Assembly: GCF_016862095.1 (NCBI RefSeq) | Contig: NZ_BOMH01000045.1 | Coordinates: 62,001 to 126,000 of the forward strand | DNA: 64,000 bases | Direction: 5' to 3' | From: Actinoplanes cyaneus | GTDB taxonomy: Bacteria; Actinomycetota; Actinomycetes; Mycobacteriales; Micromonosporaceae | Part shown: piece by piece, positions 25,277 to 33,374 of the stretch | Layout: the number at the start of each line of letters is the position of its first letter | How positions within the stretch are numbered: position 1 is the stretch's first letter | The notes under the pieces: generated by a model | Databases searched by the model: none | What the model saw: the letters and a program-made list of their open reading frames with translations, nothing else | What the model was told of the DNA's origin: nothing | Program-made: the position numbers and the translations under genes

Positions 25277-25593
25277 GTGCTGCTCAAGAAGCTCGACGCG
25301 CCGGTTCTCGACGGGCGCCTGGTCCGCCTCGAGCCCCTGGAGAGGCGCCACGCGGCGGACCTCGCGATCGCGGCGGAGGAGAACCGCGACTCCTACCGGT
25401 TCACCTGGGTGCCCCGGTCGGAGGAGGTCGACGACTACCTCGACGCACAGCTCGCGAGGGTCGAGGCGGGCGTGCTCGCTCGTGGGCGCCGGGCGAGGAG
25501 GGGCAGTTGCGGGACTCCGCGCTCTACTCGATCATCGCCCCGGAATGGCCGCGCTGCCGCGCCCACCTGACATCTGTCATCGAAGGGTCCTGA
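25277..25593 (+). pseudogene. GNAT acetyltransferase remnant under SAM-IV control
   Basis: The GTG frame at 25277 encodes a RimJ/RimL-like N-terminus: LDGRLVRLEPLERRHAADLAIAAEENRDSYRFTWVP. It then loses similarity at about 25475. In a different frame the family C-terminus appears: WAPGEEGQLRDSALYSIIAPEWPRCRAHL, ending at 25593. The central part of the domain, roughly one hundred residues with the acetyl-CoA binding R/Q-x-x-G-x-G/A motif, is missing. The junction is near 25470-25500. The gene therefore suffered an internal deletion with frame change and cannot make an active enzyme, although the riboswitch is intact. Confidence 0.8.
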
Positions 25594-25638
25594 TATCCGG
25601 CCCAGGTTGCGGCGTCCCGGCGATGGTCTGGTGTAGAC

Positions 25639-26601
25639 ATGCTCCCTGCCGGATTGTTCTTCCTCGCCCCGCTCGTCGCCGAGTTCCTGCTCGGCAATCT
25701 GCCCATCACGTTCCTTCCCGCGGTGCTCGTGCTGGCCCCGCTCTACGGCGGCGGCGCGCTCCTGATCCGGGAGCTGGCCCGCCGTCGCGGCCTGGGATGG
25801 CCGAACATGATCATCCTGGCCGTCGGCTACGGCGTTCTCGAGGAAGGGCTGACCACCCAGTCGCTGTTCAACCCGAACTACGCCGACCAGCACCTTCTCG
25901 TCGACGGCTACCTCCCGGCGCTCGGCATCGCCGTCCCGTGGACCCTCTTCGTCGTCGGCCTCCACGTGTTCTGGAGCATCTGCGCGCCGATCCTGATCAT
26001 GGAAGTGATCTCCGGCGAGCGCCGCACGACCCCCTGGCTGGGCCGCCGGGGCCTGATCGTGACCGCCGTCCTGTTCGTGATCGGCATCGCGATCAGCATC
26101 GCGATGAACATGTCGATGTGGCCGTACACCGCGACCGCCGCCCAGTTCACCGTCACCGGAATCGTCCTGGCGCTGCTGATCGCCGCAGGACTTCTCCTGC
26201 CGATCACGGTGCGCCCGCGCACCGGCGCCGCCCCAAACGCCTGGATCGTCCTGCTCACGACGCTCGTCGCCGGTGCCGTCTACCAGGGCATGACTCTGCT
26301 CGACGTGCCCACCTGGCCGACGGTGGTGATCTTCGTCGTGAACGTCGCCGTCTACCTCACCCTGATCGCGATCTGGTCCGCGAGGCAGGGCTGGACCAGC
26401 CGGCACTACTGGGCGATCGGCAGCGGCGCCCTGATCACGTACGCCTGGCACTCGTTCGTCGAATCCCCGGTCGGCGCGGCCGCCGTCATCCTCGACCAGC
26501 TCGGCAACGCCGTCTTCACCCTCGCGGCGCTCGCCCTGATCCACCACGCCTACCGGAAGACCTTCAAGCCCTCCGCGCGTACGGTCGATGCGGTCCCGTG
26601 A
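25639..26601 (+). CDS. Multipass membrane protein of unknown function
   Basis: A 320-residue protein with about eight to nine hydrophobic helices. Notable soluble segments are LIRELARRRGLGWPNMII and GYGVLEEGLTTQSLFNPNYADQ after helix 2, and SARQGWTSRHYWAIGSG between late helices. EEGLTTQ recalls the EExxxR motif of CPBP proteases but lacks the Arg and later His motifs, so that assignment is not made. ATG 25639 is the first start. It stands alone downstream of the decayed acetyltransferase. Function unknown. Confidence 0.65.
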   Translation: MLPAGLFFLAPLVAEFLLGNLPITFLPAVLVLAPLYGGGALLIRELARRRGLGWPNMIILAVGYGVLEEGLTTQSLFNPNYADQHLLVDGYLPALGIAVPWTLFVVGLHVFWSICAPILIMEVISGERRTTPWLGRRGLIVTAVLFVIGIAISIAMNMSMWPYTATAAQFTVTGIVLALLIAAGLLLPITVRPRTGAAPNAWIVLLTTLVAGAVYQGMTLLDVPTWPTVVIFVVNVAVYLTLIAIWSARQGWTSRHYWAIGSGALITYAWHSFVESPVGAAAVILDQLGNAVFTLAALALIHHAYRKTFKPSARTVDAVP

Positions 26602-26651
26602 GCAACCCGGGGCCGTCCCGCGGTGTTGCGTCGCGCTGATGGAATGGGCCG

Positions 26652-26954
26652 ATGGATTCCTGGGAAGCAGCTCTGCTCGTCATCGCGACAATCGGGTCGC
26701 TCGCCGCCGCGGCCGGTGCATGGGTCCAGGAGAGGCGCAGTTCGACGGTCCAGCTGGAGGCCGTTCAGCGCAAGCTCGACCTGATCATCGAGCATCTCGG
26801 CATCGCCGCGCCGGGGGAGGCGGAGGTCATCGAGCACCTGGAGCAGGGCCGGACGGTCGAGGCCATCCGCACCTACCGGAAGCAGAACGGTGTCGGCCTG
26901 GTCGAGGCGAAACAGGCAGTCGATCGGATGGCCGACCGCAGGACGCGTGGGTAG
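26652..26954 (+). CDS. Small membrane-anchored protein with L7/L12 C-terminal-like domain
   Basis: A 100-residue protein. Residues 5-25 are a membrane helix (AALLVIATIGSLAAAAGAWV), followed by a short coiled coil (RRSSTVQLEAVQRKLDLIIEHLG). The last 45 residues, EVIEHLEQGRTVEAIRTYRKQNGVGLVEAKQAVDRM, match the second half of the ribosomal L7/L12 C-terminal domain, with the AI+xYR...G.GL.EAK.aVd pattern. In the ribosome that surface binds translational GTPases; what it binds here is unknown. Such fusions are common in actinobacteria but uncharacterised. Transcribed alone, convergent with a GNAT gene. Confidence 0.75.
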   Translation: MDSWEAALLVIATIGSLAAAAGAWVQERRSSTVQLEAVQRKLDLIIEHLGIAAPGEAEVIEHLEQGRTVEAIRTYRKQNGVGLVEAKQAVDRMADRRTRG

Positions 26955-26969
26955 GAACAACTGACCGGG

Positions 26970-27476
26970 TTACAGCGGCTTGGTGTAGACCCGGTAGTCG
27001 GCGTGACCGGCCAGCAGCGGCGCGAGCTGCGGATACTGCTCCTCCAGACGACCGACGCGCAGGATCCGGTAGCCGAGCCGCGAATACCACTCGTGCAGGA
27101 ACTCCTTCGACGCGAGCCGGAACTCCCGCGGCACCAGCAGTTCGAGGCGCATCGTGTGGTCGCCCCGCGAGCGGCAGAAGTCCTCCGCCCACCGGATCAG
27201 CCCGCCGCCGATCCCTTCGCCGCGCCGTGCGGGGTCGGCGGCGAGCATGCCGAACTCGCCGGACCCGTCCGGCATCCGTTGCACCCGGACCACCCCGGCG
27301 AGCTGCCCGTCCCGCAGGTCGGCGACGAGCTCGCCGGCCCGGGCGAGGGCGGTCACCTCGGCGAGGGTGGTCCGGGTCGTCCCGTCCTGCCACAGCCCCT
27401 TCTCGGACTCGCGGTAGACGAGGTTGATCAGTTCGGTGGCGGCGCTGGCCTGGGCCGGGTCGAGCGGCAAGATCAC
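26970..27476 (-). CDS. GNAT-family N-acetyltransferase
   Basis: A 168-residue protein of normal GNAT length. Motif A is FGMLAADPARRGEGIGGGLIRWAED, with R-R-G-E-G-I-G-G for acetyl-CoA pyrophosphate binding. The C-terminal motif B region EFLHEWYSRLGYRILRVGRLEEQYPQLAPLLAG is also typical. The acceptor is unknown. It lies five bases before (upstream side of) the end of the amidohydrolase pseudogene on the same strand; its start at 27476 is close to that gene's stop at 27481, so it may have been the second gene of that operon. Confidence 0.85.
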   Translation of the reverse strand: MILPLDPAQASAATELINLVYRESEKGLWQDGTTRTTLAEVTALARAGELVADLRDGQLAGVVRVQRMPDGSGEFGMLAADPARRGEGIGGGLIRWAEDFCRSRGDHTMRLELLVPREFRLASKEFLHEWYSRLGYRILRVGRLEEQYPQLAPLLAGHADYRVYTKPL

Positions 27477-27480
27477 CGGC

Positions 27481-30183
27481 CTAGATTACGTCCGAGCAGC
27501 AGGCGTGCCGGCTGTGCTCCACGTACGCCGGGTCGTGCCACCAGAACGCGGCCGACGCCGGATCGCCCACGACAGTGCTCTCGGTGAGCGCCGCACGGGC
27601 GGAGACGAACGGCGCCAGCAGCGAGGGCACGTCGTGCAGGACCCCGGCCGCCATCACCTGCCGTACGTTCGCGGCCTGCCCGATGTCGATCAGCGGGTCG
27701 CCGCCGAGAATGGCCAGGTCGGCGTAGAACCCGGGGGCGATCCGCCCGATCGGCTCCTCGAGGAACTCCCCGGGAATCCGGGTGGCGGTGCTCAGCGCCT
27801 CCCACGGCGTCATGCCGTACGCCACCATCGCGCGCAGGTTCAGGTGGGTGCTGACCGCGTTCGGTGAGATCGGCGAGTCCGTCCCGGTGATCACCCGCCC
27901 GCCGCCGCGCAGGACCCGCGCCACGTGGGCCACCTGCCGGGCGAGGTTGCGCCGGTTGACGGTCTGGTCCGTGGTCCGGGCGCCGTCCGCGATCGCGCGC
28001 AGGGCGGCCCACTCCCAGCTCGGGTAGAGGGTCCGGGCCCGGACGTCCTCCACCAGCCCGTCGTCGTCACCCAGGAGCACGACCGCGCCGAACAGGGTGG
28101 GCGTCAGTGTCGCCCGGCTGTCGGTGAAGATCCGGGCCACGTCGGAGTACGCCGACCCGAGCGCGGTCACCGTCCGCGAATAGCCGAACCGGTTCGTCGC
28201 CCCGACGTGCTCCTGCCCGTCCCCGCCGAACGCGAAGGCCGGATAGTGGTAGTGCGAGGTCGCGTGGATCCCGTGCCGGCACCGAGTCCCGCGCGTCCAC
28301 CACCCGCCCGTCGGCGGTGGAGCGCGTCGTGACCTCGACGATCCGATGCCCTTCGACCACCACGTCGGCGTCGCGGGTCACCGACCGGCTCACGCCGTCC
28401 CACAGCCGGCCGGCGCGGATCACGGTCCGTCCGCGCGGCGCGGTGTTCGCCCAGGTCAGTTGCAGCGGTACGGCACGGGGCCGCCCGCCCCGCGCCGACA
28501 CCAGCCGGAGCCGCCCGTTGTTCAGGTACAGCAGCGTCGACGAGTCCCCGCTCCAACTCGGCGCGTCGGTCACCTCGTCCGTGACCTGCCGGGGCGTCCC
28601 CGCGAACGTCCCGTCCGGGTGCACGTCCACCACCCACAGCACGCTGGCCACGACGAACGCCATCCGCGTCCCGTCCGGCGACCACACCGGCCCGTCGTCC
28701 CCGCGGGTCTGCAGCGACCGCGACGGCAGCGGGTCCACGTACCGCCCGGCCCCGGTCACGGTGTCCACCAGCAGGATCTTGCTGAGCCCCTCCCGGTAGC
28801 GCGCCGAGTACGGCACGATCGCGGCGAGCGCGATGGTCCGCCCGTCCGCCGACCAGCTGGGCCGCCCCGGCTCGAACGTGGCGGTGAACAGTTTCCGCAC
28901 CGCCCCGCTCGCCACCTCGACCGTGTACAGCGCCCCGGTCTGGTCCAGGAACGCCAGCCGGGAACTGTCCGCCGACCAGCTCCCGGAGACCGCCGCCGCG
29001 CCCGGCAGCGCGGTCAACTGCCGGTCCTCGCCGGTCGTCAGGTCGCGGAGCCAGATGTCGAGCTTGCCGCCCCGGTCCGTCGAGTACGACAGGTACCTCC
29101 CGTCCGGCGACTACGCCGGATCCGACTTCCACCAGGTCGGATTCTTGGTGAGGGGGCGCGGCGGCTGCCCGATCCGCATCGTCCAGATGTCGTTGAGCGC
29201 GCGGAACGCCACCGACTGCCCGTCCGGTGAGAGCACCGGGCTGCCGATCCCGAGCACCGGCCGCGGCTGTGGCGACGTGAAGTCGCGACGGCGTTTGCGG
29301 TAGTCCGGCGTGGTCAGCGTGACCGCCGCGGAGAAGCCGATCGCCGACCGGCTCGCCGACCCGAGCGCGCGGCGGTGGATGACGCCGTCCGACCCGTACC
29401 CGAAATGCTCGCCACCCGGGCCGAAGGAGACCCGGAAGGGGAAGACCTCCTCGCCGGTGATCTCGGGTCTTCCGTCGCGCCACAGTTCGCTGCGGCCGTC
29501 GAGCGTGACCTGGTAGAGGATGCCCGAGCCGTCCGGGGTCCACTCCGGCCCGTGGATGACCTGGCCGGCGGGCGCCTCGACCCGGGTGGACCGCGCGCCG
29601 GTGACGAGCGAGACCACGTCGATCCGGGTGTTCGCGACGACGAACGCGATCCGGGTCCCGTCCGGTGACCACGCCGGTTCGTACTCCTCCAGGCTCGTGT
29701 CCGTGATCGTGCTGATCGCGCCGGAGGCCAGGTCGAGCCGGTGGATGCCGTAGCTGCCGCCACGATCGCCGGAGAACGCCAGCGCGCGACCGTCCGGAGA
29801 GTAGCGGGGCTCCCGGTGATCGAACGGCCCGCTGGTGAGTTTGCGCAGCCCGGAGCCGTCCGGCCGGATCGTCCACAGGTCGAACGACCCGGTGCGGTAC
29901 GACTGGAACGCGATCGCCGAGCCGTCCGGAGCCCAGTCCGGTTGCGCGATGTCGAAGAGGTCGCCGGTCAGGCGCCGGGCCCGCCCACCCGGCGCGGGCA
30001 GCACCCACAGCACGCCGACCAGGTCCATCGCGATCCGTTTGCCGTCCGGCGACAACCGGACCGCCAGGTCGGTGCCCTGGTCGAGCCCGGTGCGCCCGGC
30101 CGGCGTGGTGGTCGGGGCGGGGGCCGCACGAGGGCCGCGCTGGCCGCCCCCGCCAGAAGCTGTCGTCGGCTGACTGTAGTCAT
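27481..30183 (-). pseudogene. Tat-exported TolB-propeller/amidohydrolase, broken at three places
   Basis: The parental protein is recognisable: Tat signal TVSRRQLLAGAASAALV, a TolB/WD40-like propeller with many SPDG blades, then an amidohydrolase (RLWDG, VVEGHRIVEV, VITGTDSPISP, GMTPWEALSTAT, GRIAPGFYADLAILGGDPL). Lesions: a frameshift at about 30100-30130 just after the signal; an in-frame TAG at 29111-29113 replacing a Trp in PAWSPDG; and, near 28285, a frame change with loss of the segment carrying the HxH metal site and about 150-200 residues. Reading resumes in another frame at HATSHYHYPAFAFGGDGQEH. The enzyme cannot be active. Several independent lesions argue against sequencing error. 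Confidence 0.85.
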
Positions 30184-30233
30184 CGCTTTAATAGGCACCT
30201 GTTGATGGAATCGGGCAACGATAGGGTTACCGT

Positions 30234-31115
30234 ATGCGCATCTCCATCTGGCCTGGTGCAGGTCAGTCCTGGTCCGGCATCCTCGAGGCCGGACGTCACG
30301 CGGAAGAGACCGGTTGGGACGGCATCTGGATCGCCGACCACTTCATGCCGAACACCGGCCCCGGCCGCGACCCCCTCGCGCCGACGCTGGAGGCCGGCTC
30401 GCTGGTCGCCGCGCTCGCCGCCGCCGTCCCGCGCGTCCGGATCGGCACCCTGGTCTACGGCAACACCTACCGTCACCCGGCCGTCGTCGCCAACATGGCC
30501 GCGACCGTCGACCACATCAGCGGCGGCCGGTTCACGCTCGGCGTCGGCGCCGGCTGGCAGGTCAACGAGCACCAGCAGTACGGCATCGACCTGCCCCAGA
30601 CCCGGCAGCTCCTGGACCGTTTCGTCGAGGCGCTCCAGGTGATCCACGGCCTGCTGCGCACCCCGCGCACCACGTTCGCAGGTGAGTACTACCAGCTCAC
30701 CGATGCCGTCTGCGAGCCGAAACCGGTGCAGGACCCGCTCCCGATCATGATCGGCGCGAAGGGCGAGAAGCGGATGCTCGACGTCGTCGCGCAGTACGCC
30801 GACCAGTGGAACACCTGGGGCCTGCCCGACGTGATCGCCCACAAGTCCGCGATCATCGACCGCTTCTGCGCCGAACGCGGCCGCGACCCGAAATCGATCG
30901 CCCGCACCGCCCAGGCGCTCACCGTCGTCGACGGCCCGCTCCCGGAAGGCCTGCCCATGCCGGTCATCGGCGGCAGCCCGGCCAAGCTCGCCGACACCTT
31001 CGCCGAGTACCGCGCCGCCGGCCTCGACGAGCTGATCATCCCGGACGGTTTCCTCGGCACCGGCGCCGAGAAGCTGAAGAACATGGACACGGTGCTGTCG
31101 CTGGTCCGCGGCTGA
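30234..31115 (+). CDS. LLM-class F420-dependent oxidoreductase
   Basis: A 293-residue luciferase-like TIM barrel. Typical segments: MRISIWPGAGQSWSGILEAGRHAEETGWDGIWIADHFMP, VRIGTLVYGNTYRHPAVVANMAATVDHISGGRFTLGVGAGWQVNEHQQYGI, PLPIMIGAKGEKRMLDVVAQYADQWNTWG and a C-terminal IIPDGFLG. The GAGW motif is characteristic of actinobacterial members that use F420. The substrate is unknown. Divergent from the amidohydrolase remnant. The F420 call is family knowledge; FMN use cannot be excluded from sequence. Confidence 0.87.
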   Translation: MRISIWPGAGQSWSGILEAGRHAEETGWDGIWIADHFMPNTGPGRDPLAPTLEAGSLVAALAAAVPRVRIGTLVYGNTYRHPAVVANMAATVDHISGGRFTLGVGAGWQVNEHQQYGIDLPQTRQLLDRFVEALQVIHGLLRTPRTTFAGEYYQLTDAVCEPKPVQDPLPIMIGAKGEKRMLDVVAQYADQWNTWGLPDVIAHKSAIIDRFCAERGRDPKSIARTAQALTVVDGPLPEGLPMPVIGGSPAKLADTFAEYRAAGLDELIIPDGFLGTGAEKLKNMDTVLSLVRG

Positions 31116-31127
31116 CGCTTCAACCAG

Positions 31128-31253
31128 AAGATCAACTTCAGCATTGCCTGCGTCCGCTGTGGTCCAGATCGTCGCTCCCGCGGGGACCCTTCCGGGCCGA
31201 GCAGGGCGCTGGCGCGCCCAGAACGCCCAGCCCGCAAGGGCGATCTCCGTGGG
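31128..31253. repeat. Dispersed repeat of about 125 bp, copy A
   Basis: Shares long identical blocks with 37243-37367, in the same orientation: AAGATCAACTTC, GTCCGCTGTGGTCC, CGCTCCCGCGGGGACCCTT, GCAGGGC, GCCCAGAACGC and CTCCGTGG. It starts 12 bp after the LLM gene stop. No protein similarity. Confidence 0.8.
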
Positions 31254-31320
31254 TGCTCCCGCTCAGAGCAGAAACCCCGGTCACCGCTCCGAGCCCGCCG
31301 CCGAGTCCCGCCGGCCGGAG

Positions 31321-31455
31321 CCCGTCGACGACTGCCGCCGCCCCGCGCCCGTCGATGAGTGCCGCCGGCCCGAGCCCGTCGATGAGTGCCGCCGGCCCGA
31401 GCCCGTCGATGAGTGCCGCCGGCCCGAGCCCGTCGATGAGTGCCGCCGACCGGAG
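31321..31455. repeat. Five tandem copies of a 27-bp unit
   Basis: Units start at 31321, 31348, 31375, 31402 and 31429. The three central copies (31348-31428) are identical; the outer two have drifted. The core is CCCGTCGATGAGTGCCGCCG. The period is nine codons, so both strands show repetitive open frames, but neither looks like a gene. Confidence 0.9.
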
Positions 31456-31496
31456 TCCGCGACGCCGCTGGTGGTCCCGGTAGCAGCGCGCCGCCA

Positions 31497-31561
31497 GGTT
31501 CCGGCTGGTCCTCATGGACGTTATTCGTGCCTCATAACGCCCATGAGGACCAGCCGGAACC
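31497..31561. repeat. Dispersed palindromic element, copy 2
   Basis: 28-bp arms (31497-31524 and 31534-31561) with the loop TCGTGCCTC, identical to the loop of copy 1 at 23044. Twenty-seven of 28 positions pair; the exception is A31518 against C31540. Compared with copy 1, two positions changed on both arms together. Confidence 0.9.
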
Positions 31562-31867
31562 GCAACCCGCGCTGCCGGACCACGGCGGCGCTCGCGGGCG
31601 CGGTGCAGACCGCAACCCGCGTTGCGGGCTTGACCACGGCGGCGCTCGCGGGCGCGACGTCAAGGGGCCGGGCTCACGACGTACCGCGGGACGGGTCTGG
31701 GAAGTCGGCGGAGCGGGGGCGGCGGCAGCGACCGGGACCGGCGGCGGAGGTCGCGGGCCGCTACCCGGATAGCAACGTTGCGACCTCTTACGTCGCCCGG
31801 CGCCGAGCCGACTTTGGATGGCGACCCGCGCGGTGCGGGCCAAGGCGAGGTGAAAGGCCGACGTGTG
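31562..31867. other. Intergenic stretch with a direct repeat
   Basis: The block CGCAACCCGCGCTGCCGGAC and the following GACCACGGCGGCGCTCGCGG recur about 50 bp later (31561-31602 and 31611-31657). Beyond that no gene is seen until the PilZ start. Together with the elements before it, the whole 31116-31867 gap is filled by four kinds of repeats. Confidence 0.6.
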
Positions 31868-32494
31868 ATGGAGCTTCCCGAGATCGGTGCCCCGATGTTC
31901 CTGGCTCTCGGGGACGGCGTGAACTTCCGGTCCCGGCTGGAGTCGGTGGAGGACGACACGTTCAGCGTGGCGGCGCCGCTGGAGACGACCGGCCCCACGG
32001 GTTTCCTGCCCGGCTACGAGTTCGAGGCCTTCTGGGTCCCGCCGCGCACCCGCGTCGTGATGCCGGTGCTGCTCAAGGGCGTGAGCGACGAGGCGCCGTT
32101 CCGCTGGACGCTGTTCCCGACCGCCGAGCCGACGATCAGCAACCGCCGCGAGTACGCCCGTGGTGGCGCCGGCGCCCCGATCCGCCTGTTCGGCGAGTGG
32201 GGCCCGCAGTACCTGCAGGGCAGGATGCTCGACATCAGCGAGGGCGGCCTGCGCTTCTGGGTGCCGGACGCGAAGATGTTCAAGGAGGGCGACTACATGC
32301 GCGCCCTGGTCTGGCTCGGTAACGGCGAGGCCGAGATCAAGGGCAAGGTCTACGCGGTTCGCCCGGCCGCCGACGAGCCCGGCCACCACGTCGTGCTGAT
32401 CTTCAAGACGGTTGACCCGCTGGCGCAGATGATCCGGCAGTACGTGATCGCGTGGGAGATCGGCGAGCGCCGCAAGGCCCGCCAGGACCACTGA
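31868..32494 (+). CDS. PilZ-domain c-di-GMP receptor protein
   Basis: A 208-residue YcgR-like protein. The N-terminal half (LALGDGVNFRSRLESVEDDTFSVAAPLE...GYEFEAFWVPP) is a flagellar-brake-type PilZN domain. The PilZ domain begins with NRREYAR (the R-x3-R type c-di-GMP binding motif) and has DISEGGLRFW (D/N-x-S-x-x-G), both required for c-di-GMP binding. So the receptor function looks intact. ATG 31868 is used; GTG 31865 is an equal alternative. The surrounding genes do not reveal the target process. It is a likely effector for the c-di-GMP enzymes at 11.7 and 17.1 kb, which is inference. Confidence 0.87.
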   Translation: MELPEIGAPMFLALGDGVNFRSRLESVEDDTFSVAAPLETTGPTGFLPGYEFEAFWVPPRTRVVMPVLLKGVSDEAPFRWTLFPTAEPTISNRREYARGGAGAPIRLFGEWGPQYLQGRMLDISEGGLRFWVPDAKMFKEGDYMRALVWLGNGEAEIKGKVYAVRPAADEPGHHVVLIFKTVDPLAQMIRQYVIAWEIGERRKARQDH

Positions 32495-32516
32495 TCGCGG
32501 CGGGACCGCCACAGTC

Positions 32517-33374
32517 TCACAGGTCCCGCAGGACACCTCCCTGAACAGCCGCCAGCTTGTCCGGGTTGGCGGTGTTCAGGATCGCCGCGACCCGGCCGTC
32601 GTCGTCCAGGTCCAGGGTCATCGTGCCGATGACCCGGCCGGCGCCGCTGATCACCAGGCCGGGCCCGCCGTTCATGTCGACGAGCGCGGCCACCATCTGG
32701 TCGGGGCGCACCCCCTGGTACGGCCGGGTGCCGACCCCGCTCAGCCACGCCGCGACCCGCTCGGCGCCGTGGACCGGCCGCATCGCCTGGCGCACCTTGC
32801 CGCCGCCGTCGGTCCACAGCGTGACGTCCGGCGCGAGCAACTCCATCAGCGTGTTGATGTCGCCGCCGGACGCCGCCGCGAAGAAGCGCTCGGTCACCGC
32901 CCGCTGCCGGTCCCGGTCCGCCGGGAAGCGGGGACGTTCGGCCCGCACGTGCTCCCGCGCCCGGTGCGCCGTCTGCCGCACGCTCTCCGGGGACCGCTCG
33001 ACCGCCTCGGCGATCTCCTGGTAGCTGAACGCGAACGCTTCCTTCAGCACGAACACGGCCCGTTCCAGCGGTGTCAGGTTCTCCAGCACGAGCAGCAGGG
33101 CGGGCGCGACGTCCGGCACGTCACCGCTGGTCAGGACAGGTTCGGGCAGCCACGGGCCGACGTAGGCCTCCCGCTTGGCGGCGCGCAGCCGGTCCATCGC
33201 CAGGTTCGACACGATCCGTACGAGATAGGCCTTCGGGTCGGCGATTAGACTCCGATCCGCCGCCGACCATCTCAGCCACGTGTCCTGCACCGCGTCCTCG
33301 GCGTCGGCGGCGCTGCCGAGAATCCGGTAGGCCACCGAGAACAGCAGATTCCGGTACTGATCGAAGACGGTCAC
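32517..33374 (-). CDS. sigJ: ECF41 (SigJ-type) RNA polymerase sigma factor
   Basis: A 285-residue sigma factor. Region 2 (FDQYRNLLFSVAYRILGSAADAEDAVQDTWLRWS) and region 4 (LTPLERAVFVLKEAFAFSYQEIAEAVERSPESVRQTAHRAREHV) are followed by a SnoaL-like extension of about 100 residues with WTDGGGKVRQAMRPVHG and a terminal NPDKL, both signatures of ECF41. In that family the extension replaces an anti-sigma factor. The GTG start at 33374 overlaps the stop of the upstream flavoprotein gene (GTGA), so translation is coupled. ECF41 factors are normally encoded beside an oxidoreductase or similar gene and drive its promoter, as here. Confidence 0.93.
   Translation of the reverse strand: MTVFDQYRNLLFSVAYRILGSAADAEDAVQDTWLRWSAADRSLIADPKAYLVRIVSNLAMDRLRAAKREAYVGPWLPEPVLTSGDVPDVAPALLLVLENLTPLERAVFVLKEAFAFSYQEIAEAVERSPESVRQTAHRAREHVRAERPRFPADRDRQRAVTERFFAAASGGDINTLMELLAPDVTLWTDGGGKVRQAMRPVHGAERVAAWLSGVGTRPYQGVRPDQMVAALVDMNGGPGLVISGAGRVIGTMTLDLDDDGRVAAILNTANPDKLAAVQGGVLRDL

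Noticed and set aside
25639..26601. CPBP intramembrane protease call from EEGLTTQ
   Set aside because: The Arg after the Glu pair and the later His motifs are missing.
31144..32322. Long plus-strand open frame with PVDECRRPE repeats, and the opposite-strand frame with AALIDGLGP repeats
   Set aside because: Both are readings of the 27-bp tandem repeat; the plus frame also runs through the dispersed repeat and palindrome and enters the PilZ gene out of frame.
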